From: Promineifilum sp019695075 | GTDB lineage: Bacteria > Chloroflexota > Anaerolineae > Promineifilales > Promineifilaceae | Length of the DNA stretch: 64,000 nt | Assembly (NCBI GenBank): GCA_026129185.1 | Contig: JAHCIO010000005.1 | Coordinates: forward strand, 1 to 64,000 | Direction: 5' to 3' | In this document: one piece after another, positions 43,944 to 53,724 of the stretch | Layout: the number at the start of each line of letters is the position of its first letter | How positions within the stretch are numbered: position 1 is the first letter of the stretch | The notes under the pieces: generated by a model | Databases searched by the model: none | Told to the model about the DNA's origin: nothing | The model's input: only the letters and a program-made list of their open reading frames with translations | Made by a program: the position numbers and the translations under genes

Positions 43944-45236
43944 TCACCGTTGGTGATCAGGCAAACCCGTTGCAGGATACGCCATCTCGGCCGTTTCGTC
44001 TACGGGTAGAGAGTACCATTCCCACTTCGCATCCAGCGCCAGCAGCCCGTCTTTCTCGCGCGTGCCGCCCTCGATGACGCGAAAGGCGTAAGCCTCTTCG
44101 TGGAAGTCATAGGCCAGGGGCCGCTGGCCATCGTGAATGGCTGCGGTCATTTGGTAGCGGCCGGGCAGAAATGGCAGTCGCTCGATGGTGTAGCTGACCA
44201 CGCCGTTGCCCTCGACGACGCCCATCTCCAGCCCGCCAACGCGCGTGTTTGGGCCGTTCAGGTGCAGCCCGTCGTGGCGATAGAGCGCCAGGCCGAACTC
44301 CGGCTCGACAATCGGCTCGTGGGCCGCGTAGGCGATCTCGACGCGCAGGCTGTCGCCGGTGTGGAAGATGGTCGTCTCCTCATTGGCGTCGTTCAGCAGG
44401 CGCACGCCGGTGATCTCGATCTGTCGCGTGCCCCAGCGCCGGTAGCCGCCGGCCTCGTTCTCGATGCTGAGCTGCTGCCCGACGCGCTGGAAGAGGTGAT
44501 CGCGGTACTGCGCCAGGATGTGGTCGGTTGAGCCGATCTGCACGACGCGCCCCTGCTCCAACCAGACCACCTCGCTGCACAGTCTGCCGATGGTCGATAG
44601 GTCATGACTGATGAACAGGATCGTCACGCCCTCGCGTTTCATCTCCACGATCCGGTCGATGCATTTGGCCTGGAAAGATTGGTCGCCCACAGCCAGGATT
44701 TCATCGACGATGAGGATATCGGGCCGGACGTGAATGGCCACGCTGAAGCCCAGGCGCATGTACATGCCGGAGGAGTAGTGTTTAACCGGCATGTCGATGA
44801 AGGAGCCTAGCTCCGAGAAGGCGACGATGTCGTCGAACAGCGCCTCCGTCTCCTGCTGGCTCAGACCCAGCACCGAGGCGTTGAGGTAGATGTTCTCGCG
44901 GCCGGTCAGGTCCGGGTGGAAGCCGGCTCCCAGTTCCAGCAAAGCGCTGACCCGGCCGCGCACCTCGATCTGGCCGCTGGTGGGCTGGATGATGCGGGCG
45001 ATGAGCTTGAGCAGGCTGCTCTTGCCGCTGCCGTTGCGGCCGATGATGCCGACGCACTGCCCCGGTTGCACCTCGAACGACACGTCGCGCACCGCCCAGA
45101 GGTCCTGGGCCTGGGCGCGGCGGCGCGACACAACCGAAATGAGCGACTCCAGCACCGATTGAGGGGTATCCGGCGTAAACGCAAAGCGTTTGCTGACCTT
45201 CTGCAACCGAATTGCCGGTTGGCTTTGCGTAGTCAT
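43944..45236 (-). CDS. ABC transporter ATPase for polysaccharide export (Wzt-like)
   Basis: A 430-residue ATPase. N-terminal nucleotide-binding domain: Walker A 'GIIGRNGSGKSSLLKLIARI' (about residue 62), signature 'KHYSSGMYMRLGFSVAIHV', Walker B 'ILIVDEILAVGD' and H-loop 'ILFISHDLS', typical of the O-antigen/teichoic-acid exporter subfamily. The C-terminal ~170 residues form a beta-sandwich carbohydrate-binding domain as in Wzt proteins ('IEITGVRLLNDANEET', 'LALYRHDGLHLNGPNTR', 'GRYQMTAAIHDGQR'). It powers export of a surface glycan. The partner permease is not in the window. TATACT ends 12 nt before the ATG. Confidence 0.92.
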   Translation of the reverse strand: MTTQSQPAIRLQKVSKRFAFTPDTPQSVLESLISVVSRRRAQAQDLWAVRDVSFEVQPGQCVGIIGRNGSGKSSLLKLIARIIQPTSGQIEVRGRVSALLELGAGFHPDLTGRENIYLNASVLGLSQQETEALFDDIVAFSELGSFIDMPVKHYSSGMYMRLGFSVAIHVRPDILIVDEILAVGDQSFQAKCIDRIVEMKREGVTILFISHDLSTIGRLCSEVVWLEQGRVVQIGSTDHILAQYRDHLFQRVGQQLSIENEAGGYRRWGTRQIEITGVRLLNDANEETTIFHTGDSLRVEIAYAAHEPIVEPEFGLALYRHDGLHLNGPNTRVGGLEMGVVEGNGVVSYTIERLPFLPGRYQMTAAIHDGQRPLAYDFHEEAYAFRVIEGGTREKDGLLALDAKWEWYSLPVDETAEMAYPATGLPDHQR

Positions 45237-45301
45237 AGGCGCGCGGATAGTATAGCAAGTTGGCGCATTTGGCAACCGGCCAGACCGCGCCGCAGGGACG
45301 C

Positions 45302-47725
45302 ATGTTGGATCAGAAGACACTCACCATCCTGGAATTCGACAAGATTCGCGATCTGGTGGCCGCCTATGCCGGCTTCAGCGGCGGCCGCGAGTTGGCGCTG
45401 GCGATGCAGCCGACGACGGAGATCGAGCAGGCGCAGGAATGGCAGGCGGAGACGCGCGAGGCGGTCTCGCTGCTGGAAAGTGACAGCGCCGCGACCATCG
45501 GCGGCGCGCGCGATGTGCGCCGGGCGGCCGACAACGCCCTGCGCGGCTTCACGCTGCCGGCCGAGGACTTCCTGGCCATCCAGGCCACCATCATCGCCGC
45601 GCGCAACCTGCGGCGGCAACTGCTGCGGCTGGAAGACCGCGTGCCCCACCTGGCCGCCATCGCTATGCTGATTGAGGAGTGCCGCGGCCTGGTCAGCGCC
45701 ATCACCAGTACCATCGACGAACGCGGCGAAGTGCTCGATAGCGCCAGCCCGCGGCTGGGCAAGATTCGCCAGGAGCAGCGCGCCGTCCACGGCCGCATTC
45801 AGGACAAGCTCCAGCGCATCCTGAACAGCAGCATGGCCCAGTATTTGCAGGAGGCCATCGTCACCCAGCGCGGCGGACGCTACGTCATTCCCCTGCGCGC
45901 CGACGCCAAGGGGCGGCTGAAGGGCATTGTCCACGACCAGAGCGGCAGCGGGGCGACGCTGTGGGTGGAACCGTTGGGCACGGTGGAACTCAACAACGAG
46001 TACCGCGGCCTGCTGATGCAGGAGCAGGAGGAGATTCAGCGCATCCTGCGCGAGCTGTCGGAGAAGGTCGCCGAGCAGGGCGACGCCATCAAGCGCGTCG
46101 TTGACCGCATGGCCGAACTCGACCTCATCTTCGCCCGCGCCGGCTATGCCCTGGCCATCAACGCCGTCGAGCCAACCTTCGTGCCCTGGCGCGAGACGCC
46201 CCAGGCCCGGCCACCGCGCCACGGCAACGAGCGCGACAAGTGGACGCCGCCGCCGCGCGACCTGCATCCCGGCTCAACCATCTGGATCAAGTCCGCCCGC
46301 CATCCGCTGCTCAACCCGCGGACGGTCGTGCCCACCAACTTGACGCTGGAGGAGGATGTCTTCGTCGTCCTCATCACCGGCCCCAACACCGGCGGCAAAA
46401 CGGTCAGCCTCAAGACGATGGGGCTGATGGCGCTGATGGCCCAGGCGGGGTTGCACGTGCCGGCCAACGAGGCGCGGCTGACCGTCTTCGAGAACGTCTT
46501 CGCCGACATCGGCGACGAGCAATCGATCGAGCAAAGCCTATCGACCTTCTCGGCCCACATGACCAACATCGTCCGCATCCTGGCCCAGGTGGACGAGCGC
46601 TCGCTGGTGCTGCTCGACGAGCTTGGCTCCGGCACCGACCCGACCGAGGGCGCGGCCCTGGCCCAGGCCGTGGTCAACTTCCTGCGCGACAAGGGCGCGA
46701 CGACCTTTGTGGCCACCCACTTCCCGGAGCTAAAGGTCTATGCCAGCCAGACGCCGGGGGCGACCAACGCCTCGCTGCTGTTCGACATGGAGACGCTGTC
46801 GCCGACCTACGAGATGACCATCGGCCTGCCCGGCCGCTCCAACGCCTTCGCCATTGCCCGGCGGCTCGGCCTCGATAGCACGATCCTCGACGACGCCATG
46901 CGCCAGGTCAGCGCCGACAGCCACCAGGCCGAAGACCTGCTGGACTCAATCTACACCCTGCGCGAGAAGATGGAGTCGGAGGAGGCCCAGACGCGGCTGG
47001 CGATGCGCCAGGTGGAGAACGAGCGTGACCGGCTGCGGCAGCGCATCGACGACATTGAGGTGGAGCGGCAGCGCATCCTGGAAGAGACGCGCCAGGAGAT
47101 GACGCGGCAGATCGAGCTGTTGCAGGCCGAAATCCGCCAGGCGCGGTCGAAGCTGCGCGACGCCGCCTCGCTCAACGCCGTCAAGCGCCTCAGCAAGCAG
47201 GTGGCCGACCTGGAAGTGACGGGACGGACGGCGCTGGCCCCGGAGGTCATTGAGCCGGCCGAGGCGACGCGCAACAAGCGCCGCGCCCTGCAGGTGGGCG
47301 ACACCGTGCGCGTGCGCTCGCTCAACATCAATGGCGAGGTCGTGTTGTTGGGCAAGAACGAGGTCATGGTCGCCGTCGGCCGCTTGCAGATGCGCGCCGG
47401 CTATGACGACCTGGAGTTCAAGAGCCGCCCGGAGGAGCAAAAGACGCCGGAGGCTGTGCTGAGCCTGCACCCCTCGCCGGGCATGGAACTGGACATCCGC
47501 GGCGTGCGCGTGGAGGAGGGCATCGACCGGCTCGGCCGCTACATCGACTCGGCCTTCCTGGCGCGCCTGCCCTTCGTGCGCATCATCCACGGCAAAGGAA
47601 CCGGTCGTCTGCGCGAGGCCGTGCGCGAAGAGCTGCGGCAAAATCGCCACGTTCGCGCCTGGGAAGAGGGCAAGGACGGCGAGGGTGGGCCGGGGGTGAC
47701 GGTGGCCCATCTGGTAGAACAGTAA
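45302..47725 (+). CDS. mutS2: Endonuclease MutS2
   Basis: An 807-residue MutS2. Core and lever regions are followed by the ATPase domain with Walker A 'ITGPNTGGKTVSLKTMGL' (about residue 360), 'QSIEQSLSTFSAHMTNI', 'LVLLDELGSGTDPTEGAAL' and 'TTFVATHFPELKVYA'. A long coiled coil (about 530-640) precedes a C-terminal Smr nuclease domain ('MELDIRGVRVEEGIDRLGRY', 'VRIIHGKGTGRLREAVRE'). The mismatch-binding N-terminal MutS domain is absent, as expected. MutS2 counters recombination or rescues collided ribosomes. ATG at 45302 has AGGGA upstream. Divergent from the ABC ATPase gene. Confidence 0.97.
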   Translation: MLDQKTLTILEFDKIRDLVAAYAGFSGGRELALAMQPTTEIEQAQEWQAETREAVSLLESDSAATIGGARDVRRAADNALRGFTLPAEDFLAIQATIIAARNLRRQLLRLEDRVPHLAAIAMLIEECRGLVSAITSTIDERGEVLDSASPRLGKIRQEQRAVHGRIQDKLQRILNSSMAQYLQEAIVTQRGGRYVIPLRADAKGRLKGIVHDQSGSGATLWVEPLGTVELNNEYRGLLMQEQEEIQRILRELSEKVAEQGDAIKRVVDRMAELDLIFARAGYALAINAVEPTFVPWRETPQARPPRHGNERDKWTPPPRDLHPGSTIWIKSARHPLLNPRTVVPTNLTLEEDVFVVLITGPNTGGKTVSLKTMGLMALMAQAGLHVPANEARLTVFENVFADIGDEQSIEQSLSTFSAHMTNIVRILAQVDERSLVLLDELGSGTDPTEGAALAQAVVNFLRDKGATTFVATHFPELKVYASQTPGATNASLLFDMETLSPTYEMTIGLPGRSNAFAIARRLGLDSTILDDAMRQVSADSHQAEDLLDSIYTLREKMESEEAQTRLAMRQVENERDRLRQRIDDIEVERQRILEETRQEMTRQIELLQAEIRQARSKLRDAASLNAVKRLSKQVADLEVTGRTALAPEVIEPAEATRNKRRALQVGDTVRVRSLNINGEVVLLGKNEVMVAVGRLQMRAGYDDLEFKSRPEEQKTPEAVLSLHPSPGMELDIRGVRVEEGIDRLGRYIDSAFLARLPFVRIIHGKGTGRLREAVREELRQNRHVRAWEEGKDGEGGPGVTVAHLVEQ

Positions 47726-47726
47726 G

Positions 47727-47787
47727 ACAGTGCTCAGTGGACAGTGATCAGTGGTCAGTAGCACTACTGATTACTGTCCACTGCCCA

Positions 47788-47790
<3 letters not shown>
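47727..47790. repeat. CAGTGG-type inverted repeat between mutS2 and uvrB
   Basis: AGTGGACAGTGATCAGTGG and, inverted, ACTGATTACTGTCCACT form an imperfect hairpin in the convergent gap. Its right end CCACTA supplies the TAG stop of uvrB. Confidence 0.85.
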
Positions 47791-49881
<2,091 letters not shown>

Positions 49882-49953
49882 GCTTCACCTCGTCGGAAGT
49901 CCGGCCAATAAGCGCCGTGCGAAGTAGAACGAAAGTTCGTATTTTACATCTTT

Positions 49954-50000
49954 GTAGGGCGATTTGCCAAATCGCCCGGCGATTTGCCAAATCGCCCTAC
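49954..50000. repeat. Double GGCGATTTGCCAAATCGCC palindrome with GTAG/CTAC ends
   Basis: Two copies of GGCGATTTGCCAAATCGCC in tandem, bordered by GTAGG and CCTAC. The minus-strand GTAG at 50000-49997 supplies the TAG stop of the glutaminyl cyclase gene. Confidence 0.92.
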
Positions 50001-50980
50001 GATTGCGGCACGACGCGAATCTCGAACAGCGACGGCCACAGCTTGCCGGTGACGAACAGCCGGCCGCTGGCGGCGTCGTAGGCGATGCCGTTGAGGACAT
50101 CGACCGGCTGGGTCAGCCCGCTCGTGTCCAGCAGGCCGGTCAGGTCGATGTAGCCCAGGACATCACCCGTCTCCGGCGAGATGCGGGCGATGAGGTCGGT
50201 CAGCCAGATATTGGCCCAGATTTCGCCATCGACGTACTCCAGCTCATTCAGCCGGTTGACGGGGCCATTGTTGTCGCGGACGGTGATGCGGCCTGTCTCT
50301 TGCAGCGTCTCCGGGTCCCAGAAGCGAATCACCGGCGTGCCGTCGCTCATGATCAGGCGCGTGCCGTCGTGGGTGATGCCCCAGCCCTCGTGGGTGTAGT
50401 TGAAGGTCTGTAGTGGCGCGAACGTGGCCCGGTCATAGACAAAGCCGGCGCCCTCCTGCCAGGTGAGTTGATAGATACGGTCGTTGAAGACGACGATGCC
50501 TTCGCCAAAGTACTGCGGATCGAGAGCCACGTTGCGCAGAACCGCGCCCGTCTCCAGGGCGACCTCGCGCAGGACGGACTCGCCCCAACGGCCGGTGCCC
50601 TCGTAGAGCTTGCCGTCGAGGAAAACGAGGCCTTCGGTAAACGCCGTCGGGTCGTGCGGGTAGGTGTTGATGATCTCGAAGGTGTAGGTCGGCGGCGGCG
50701 CGGGCGTCGGCGACGGCTCCGGCGTGGGCGTCGGCGCGGGGGTGGCTGTTGCCGGGGGCGTGGCCGAGGGGCGCACCGCTTCGGCTTCAGCCACGGTCGT
50801 GGCCGCCGTTGTCGGGGCCGCAGCCGCGCCGGCCGCGGTGGTGGCGCCGGCCGGTTGCTGCTCCGGCACGGCCGCCGTGGCCGCCAGCGTGGCTACGGGC
50901 GAGTTGTTGGTGTCGCAGGCCGTCAGCGCACCAAGGCAGAGAACGAGCAGAAGAAGCAAGCGCAAGGGGGAGTGTTTCAT
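49997..50980 (-). CDS. Glutaminyl-peptide cyclotransferase, lipoprotein
   Basis: A 327-residue lipoprotein: signal peptide with lipobox LTAC (about residue 22), an Ala/Thr/Pro-rich spacer (about 25-98) and a five-bladed beta-propeller of the bacterial/plant glutamine cyclotransferase family. Signatures are 'YPHDPTAFTEGLVFLDGKLYEG', 'GESVLREVALETGAVLRN', 'YFGEGIVVFNDRIYQLTWQEG', 'GWGITHDGTRLIMSDGT', 'NELEYVDGEIWANIWLTD' and 'DVLNGIAYDAASGRLFVTGK'. It cyclises N-terminal Gln to pyroglutamate outside the membrane. AAGGAA precedes the ATG. Its stop codon is provided by the following repeat. Confidence 0.93.
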   Translation of the reverse strand: MKHSPLRLLLLLVLCLGALTACDTNNSPVATLAATAAVPEQQPAGATTAAGAAAAPTTAATTVAEAEAVRPSATPPATATPAPTPTPEPSPTPAPPPTYTFEIINTYPHDPTAFTEGLVFLDGKLYEGTGRWGESVLREVALETGAVLRNVALDPQYFGEGIVVFNDRIYQLTWQEGAGFVYDRATFAPLQTFNYTHEGWGITHDGTRLIMSDGTPVIRFWDPETLQETGRITVRDNNGPVNRLNELEYVDGEIWANIWLTDLIARISPETGDVLGYIDLTGLLDTSGLTQPVDVLNGIAYDAASGRLFVTGKLWPSLFEIRVVPQS

Positions 50981-51031
50981 GTGTCGATTCCTTTAGATGC
51001 CGCCGACGTGGCGGAGAGACGCAAGCCCACC

Positions 51032-51751
51032 TCAGACGGCCAGGCCCTGGGTTTGCGGCCGCGGCTGTTCGCCCGCGGCGGCGGCGACGAGCACCAGCCA
51101 GCAGATGTGGCCGTCGTCGGCCCAGTGGATGCGCCAGGCGCCGGGGCCGAGCGTGCGGCGCGCGCCGCGCAGAAGCTGTTGCAAGCGGCGGGCATAGGGC
51201 GGCCGGGCCTTGTCCGGGCCGCGCCAGCCGCGCAGTTGGGGCAGCGAGAAGGTGTCGCCGTCGCGTGTCACGGTGTCGTCCGGCGCGTCATTGCCGGTCG
51301 TCGTCGTGGCCGTGCCGGTGGCCGCGGCGGCGATGGTTTCGATGATGAGCGTGTCGCGCCGCCCGGCGGCCGTGCTTGACCAGGCGGCGGCGACGGCGCG
51401 GGCGGCGGCGTGGGCGTCGCCGAAGTCCACCGCGTGGGCGATAGGCGCCGGCTCGGCCGCGTCGTCCGCCGGGATGGGAAAGACGCAGACCGGCCGGCGG
51501 AAGCGGGGCAGGTGGGCGCTATCCAGCAGGGTGTTGTGCCATAGCTCCGCGTCGGGAATGAGCACCCGGCCGCCGCTCTCCGTCGCCAGGCCCAGGTCGA
51601 TGGCGCAGCGCCGGAACTCATCGAGCACGATTGCCCCGGGGGGCACGGGCAGCCCCGCATTCGCCGCCCGGTCGAGCCACAACGCCGGCGCGCCGACGCG
51701 CCGCCGGCGCGCCCGTCCCGAACCGAGCCAGATGAACATCGGCGTAGACAT
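51032..51751 (-). CDS. Short protein resembling the start of a PEP-synthase/PPDK nucleotide domain
   Basis: A 239-residue protein. The stretch 'LWLDRAANAGLPVPPGAIVLDEF' (about residues 24-46) is like the first motif of pyruvate-phosphate dikinase/PEP synthase ATP-binding domains (GGKxxxLxxLxxAGxxVPPGF), but the rest is short and the GGK part is 'GAP'. No phosphohistidine or PEP domain is present. It may be a degenerate or specialised relative. Start at 51751: a TAGAAT box ends 7 nt upstream (51759-51764, complement) and there is no Shine-Dalgarno. Lies 51 nt upstream of the cyclase gene on the same strand. Confidence 0.6.
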   Translation of the reverse strand: MSTPMFIWLGSGRARRRRVGAPALWLDRAANAGLPVPPGAIVLDEFRRCAIDLGLATESGGRVLIPDAELWHNTLLDSAHLPRFRRPVCVFPIPADDAAEPAPIAHAVDFGDAHAAARAVAAAWSSTAAGRRDTLIIETIAAAATGTATTTTGNDAPDDTVTRDGDTFSLPQLRGWRGPDKARPPYARRLQQLLRGARRTLGPGAWRIHWADDGHICWLVLVAAAAGEQPRPQTQGLAV

Positions 51752-52210
51752 TAGCCCGATTCTACCATAAGTCCGCGTCCGTAAAATTTCCCATTGGAAT
51801 GTAACAATAGATTGTGCTAGAATACCGTAAGAATAGATGCGTCTGTTCATTGACCGGGGAAGCCATGCATTTGGACAAGGGAACCGCTGCCGTTGCCTTG
51901 CCCGGCACAAGACAGGCGCTATGTTGCGAAGGATTCTTGGTTAGCATTGTGCATACGCCTGCAAAAGCGTTGTTCAACGATGGTATTGTTGGTGTTGCCC
52001 GGCACACCACGACAGGGTCCGCCCCTCTCATTCTTTCGCCCCATTCATCCCGGTATGACCGGTTATTCATTGTGGGGCGCGTCCGTTCGGGCGCGCACCC
52101 CTGGCCCTATCACACCTAACCCTCACAACGGGCTGGTTGTCCGTCGCTGTCTGCCCTGCGGTAACCGGCCTGTCGATGTTCTAGTACCCGACAAAAGGAG
52201 TTGACTGAGG
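51752..52210. other. 459-nt region without a supported gene
   Basis: It holds divergent promoters: TAGAAT (complement 51759-51764) for the leftward gene, and rightward TTGGAA, 18-nt spacer, TAGAAT at about 51795-51824. Composition is less GC-rich than around it. Two overlapping frames (51814-52119 and 51893-52204) lack Shine-Dalgarno sites and recognisable protein features. A long untranslated leader or small RNA for the 52211 gene is possible. Confidence 0.5.
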
Positions 52211-52399
52211 ATGTCCAAAAAGAAGGTGGTCCTGACGGAGGAGCAGAGGAAGCGCAACGCGGAGATATTGGCCCGGCTTGAGGAAGAGCGGGTGCGATTG
52301 ATCGAAGAGACGCGCGCGTTGCAGCAACAAGAGCGCCGTCGCCCGGGGCGCAAGCGCAAGAAGAAGGCCCTCGACGAGCTGGCGCTGGCCACCGACTGA
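52211..52399 (+). CDS. Small charged helical protein
   Basis: A 62-residue protein, strongly charged and probably one long helix ('LTEEQRKRNAEILARLEEE', 'ERRRPGRKRKKKALDEL'), with a basic C-terminal patch that could bind nucleic acid. AAGGAG and GAGG precede the ATG, and a good terminator follows 60 nt downstream, supporting a real gene. Family not recognised. Confidence 0.65.
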   Translation: MSKKKVVLTEEQRKRNAEILARLEEERVRLIEETRALQQQERRRPGRKRKKKALDELALATD

Positions 52400-52460
52400 T
52401 CCCGGCCATACCACTTCACTCGCCGGCCCGCAACCTTGTTGCGCCGCCGGCCTCCATACA

Positions 52461-52494
52461 AACCCGCGCGATCCCGGCATTACGCGGGTTTTTC
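52461..52494 (+). terminator. Terminator of the small charged protein gene
   Basis: AACCCGCG pairs with CGCGGGTT across a 14-nt loop, followed by TTTCT. Confidence 0.8.
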
Positions 52495-52630
52495 TCTGCC
52501 GCATTTATACCCTAGGCATATTTATCCGGTCGGCCACTGGGCCTACAATGCCAGTGTCATTCACCGCGAACAAGTTGGTATGACTGGACGCGAAGTATTC
52601 ATATACTTCATAGATAGAGGAGAGTGAAAA

Positions 52631-52903
52631 ATGAATGGTCTTCTTGGTCTTCTGGGTTGGCTTATTGGCGGCGCGATCGTCGGCTGGGTGGCGAGCATCA
52701 TCACCGGCCGCAACGCGCAGCAGGGTCTGTTGGGTAACATCGTCGCCGGCATTGTCGGCGCGTTCGTCGGCGGGGCGCTCTACGGCTTCCTGACCGGCGA
52801 CGGCTTTAGTTTCGGCTTTAGCATCGGCAGCTTCCTGGTGGCCCTGGTCGGCGCGGTCATCGTGCTGTTTCTGTGGAACCTGCTCACCCGTGGCCGCGCC
52901 TAA
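52631..52903 (+). CDS. GlsB/YeaQ/YmgE-family small membrane protein
   Basis: A 90-residue protein with three hydrophobic segments and the family pattern 'LLGWLIGGAIVGWVASIITG', 'GLLGNIVAGIVGAFVGGALYG' and a final 'VALVGAVIVLFLWNLL'. Family members are transglycosylase-associated or general-stress membrane proteins of unknown mechanism. A strong GAGGAGAG precedes the ATG and an excellent terminator follows, so it is probably a well-expressed monocistronic gene. Confidence 0.93.
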   Translation: MNGLLGLLGWLIGGAIVGWVASIITGRNAQQGLLGNIVAGIVGAFVGGALYGFLTGDGFSFGFSIGSFLVALVGAVIVLFLWNLLTRGRA

Positions 52904-52954
52904 GCGCCGGCCGTCGTTTTAGCGCGAGAGCTTTCGTTCGTTCGCGGTTCCATC

Positions 52955-52989
52955 GGCCCCGGTTGGCGAAACCCAACCGGGGCCTTTTT
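52955..52989 (+). terminator. Terminator of the GlsB-like gene
   Basis: 12-bp perfect stem GGCCCCGGTTGG with loop CGAAAC, followed by TTTTTC. Confidence 0.93.
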
Positions 52990-53011
52990 CTTTGCGCCCG
53001 GACGCATGGCC

Positions 53012-53698
53012 CTAGCGCAGGGTCTCGCGGAAAAGGGCGATGATGCGCCGCCAGGCGTCCTCAGCCGCCTTGGGGTGATAGACCGGCCGGCGGTCGTTCA
53101 TGAAGGCGTGCTGCGCGCCGGGGTAGATGACCATCTCGTTGGTCACGCCGGCGGCGTCCATCAGCGCCGCCCGCCGCCAGGCCACTTCGGGCGACACGCC
53201 GCGGTCCAGTTCGCCATAGATGGCCAGCACGGGCACGGCGATCCTGGCCGCCTCTTCCGGGGCCATCTCCGGGCCGCCGCCATAGCAGGGCACGGCCGCG
53301 CCCAGCCCGCGCAGTTGCGCCGCGCCGTGCCACGCCAGGCCGCCGCCCATGCAAAAGCCGACGACGCCGACGCGCTTCGGGGCCACGTCGTCCCGGTCGA
53401 TGAGATGGTCGATGGCCGTCTGGATGACGCGCAGGGCGTCGGGGTACTCCAGGGCCATCGCCAGCTTGCGGGCCTCGTCGGGTTCGTCCGCCGTCTGGCC
53501 GTAATAGAGATCGGGGGCCAGAGCGACGAAGCCCGCGTTGGCCAGCCGGTCGGCCGTGTCGCGGATGTTGTCGTTCAGCCCCCACCACTCCTGAATGACG
53601 ATGACTCCCGGCCAGGGGCCGTCGCCGGTGGGCCGGGCCAGGTAGCCGCGGGTGGCGCGGCCATTGACAAGAAGTTCGATATCGGGTTGGCGGGTCAT
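53012..53698 (-). CDS. Dienelactone hydrolase family protein
   Basis: A 228-residue alpha/beta hydrolase with the Cys-Asp-His triad of dienelactone hydrolases: nucleophile in 'VVGFCMGGGLAWHGA' (about 110), Asp in 'LAIYGELDRGVSPE' (about 160) and His in 'YPGAQHAFMND' (about 193), plus 'GVIVIQEWWGLNDNIRDTADRLA'. It hydrolyses lactone or ester bonds in the cytoplasm; substrate unknown. It is the last gene of the CarH-like/photolyase operon (26 nt after the photolyase). The ATG at 53698 has AGGAGG about 14 nt upstream, a rather long spacing. Confidence 0.9.
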   Translation of the reverse strand: MTRQPDIELLVNGRATRGYLARPTGDGPWPGVIVIQEWWGLNDNIRDTADRLANAGFVALAPDLYYGQTADEPDEARKLAMALEYPDALRVIQTAIDHLIDRDDVAPKRVGVVGFCMGGGLAWHGAAQLRGLGAAVPCYGGGPEMAPEEAARIAVPVLAIYGELDRGVSPEVAWRRAALMDAAGVTNEMVIYPGAQHAFMNDRRPVYHPKAAEDAWRRIIALFRETLR

Positions 53699-53724
53699 GG
53701 ATGAATGAAGATCCTCCTGTCCTG

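Noticed and set aside
51814..52204. Two overlapping frames of about 100 codons
   Set aside because: No Shine-Dalgarno, no recognisable features, and the frames compete with each other; a leader or untranslated region is more likely.
52436..52627. 63-codon frame
   Set aside because: It runs through a strong terminator and the leader of the GlsB-like gene and lacks a Shine-Dalgarno.
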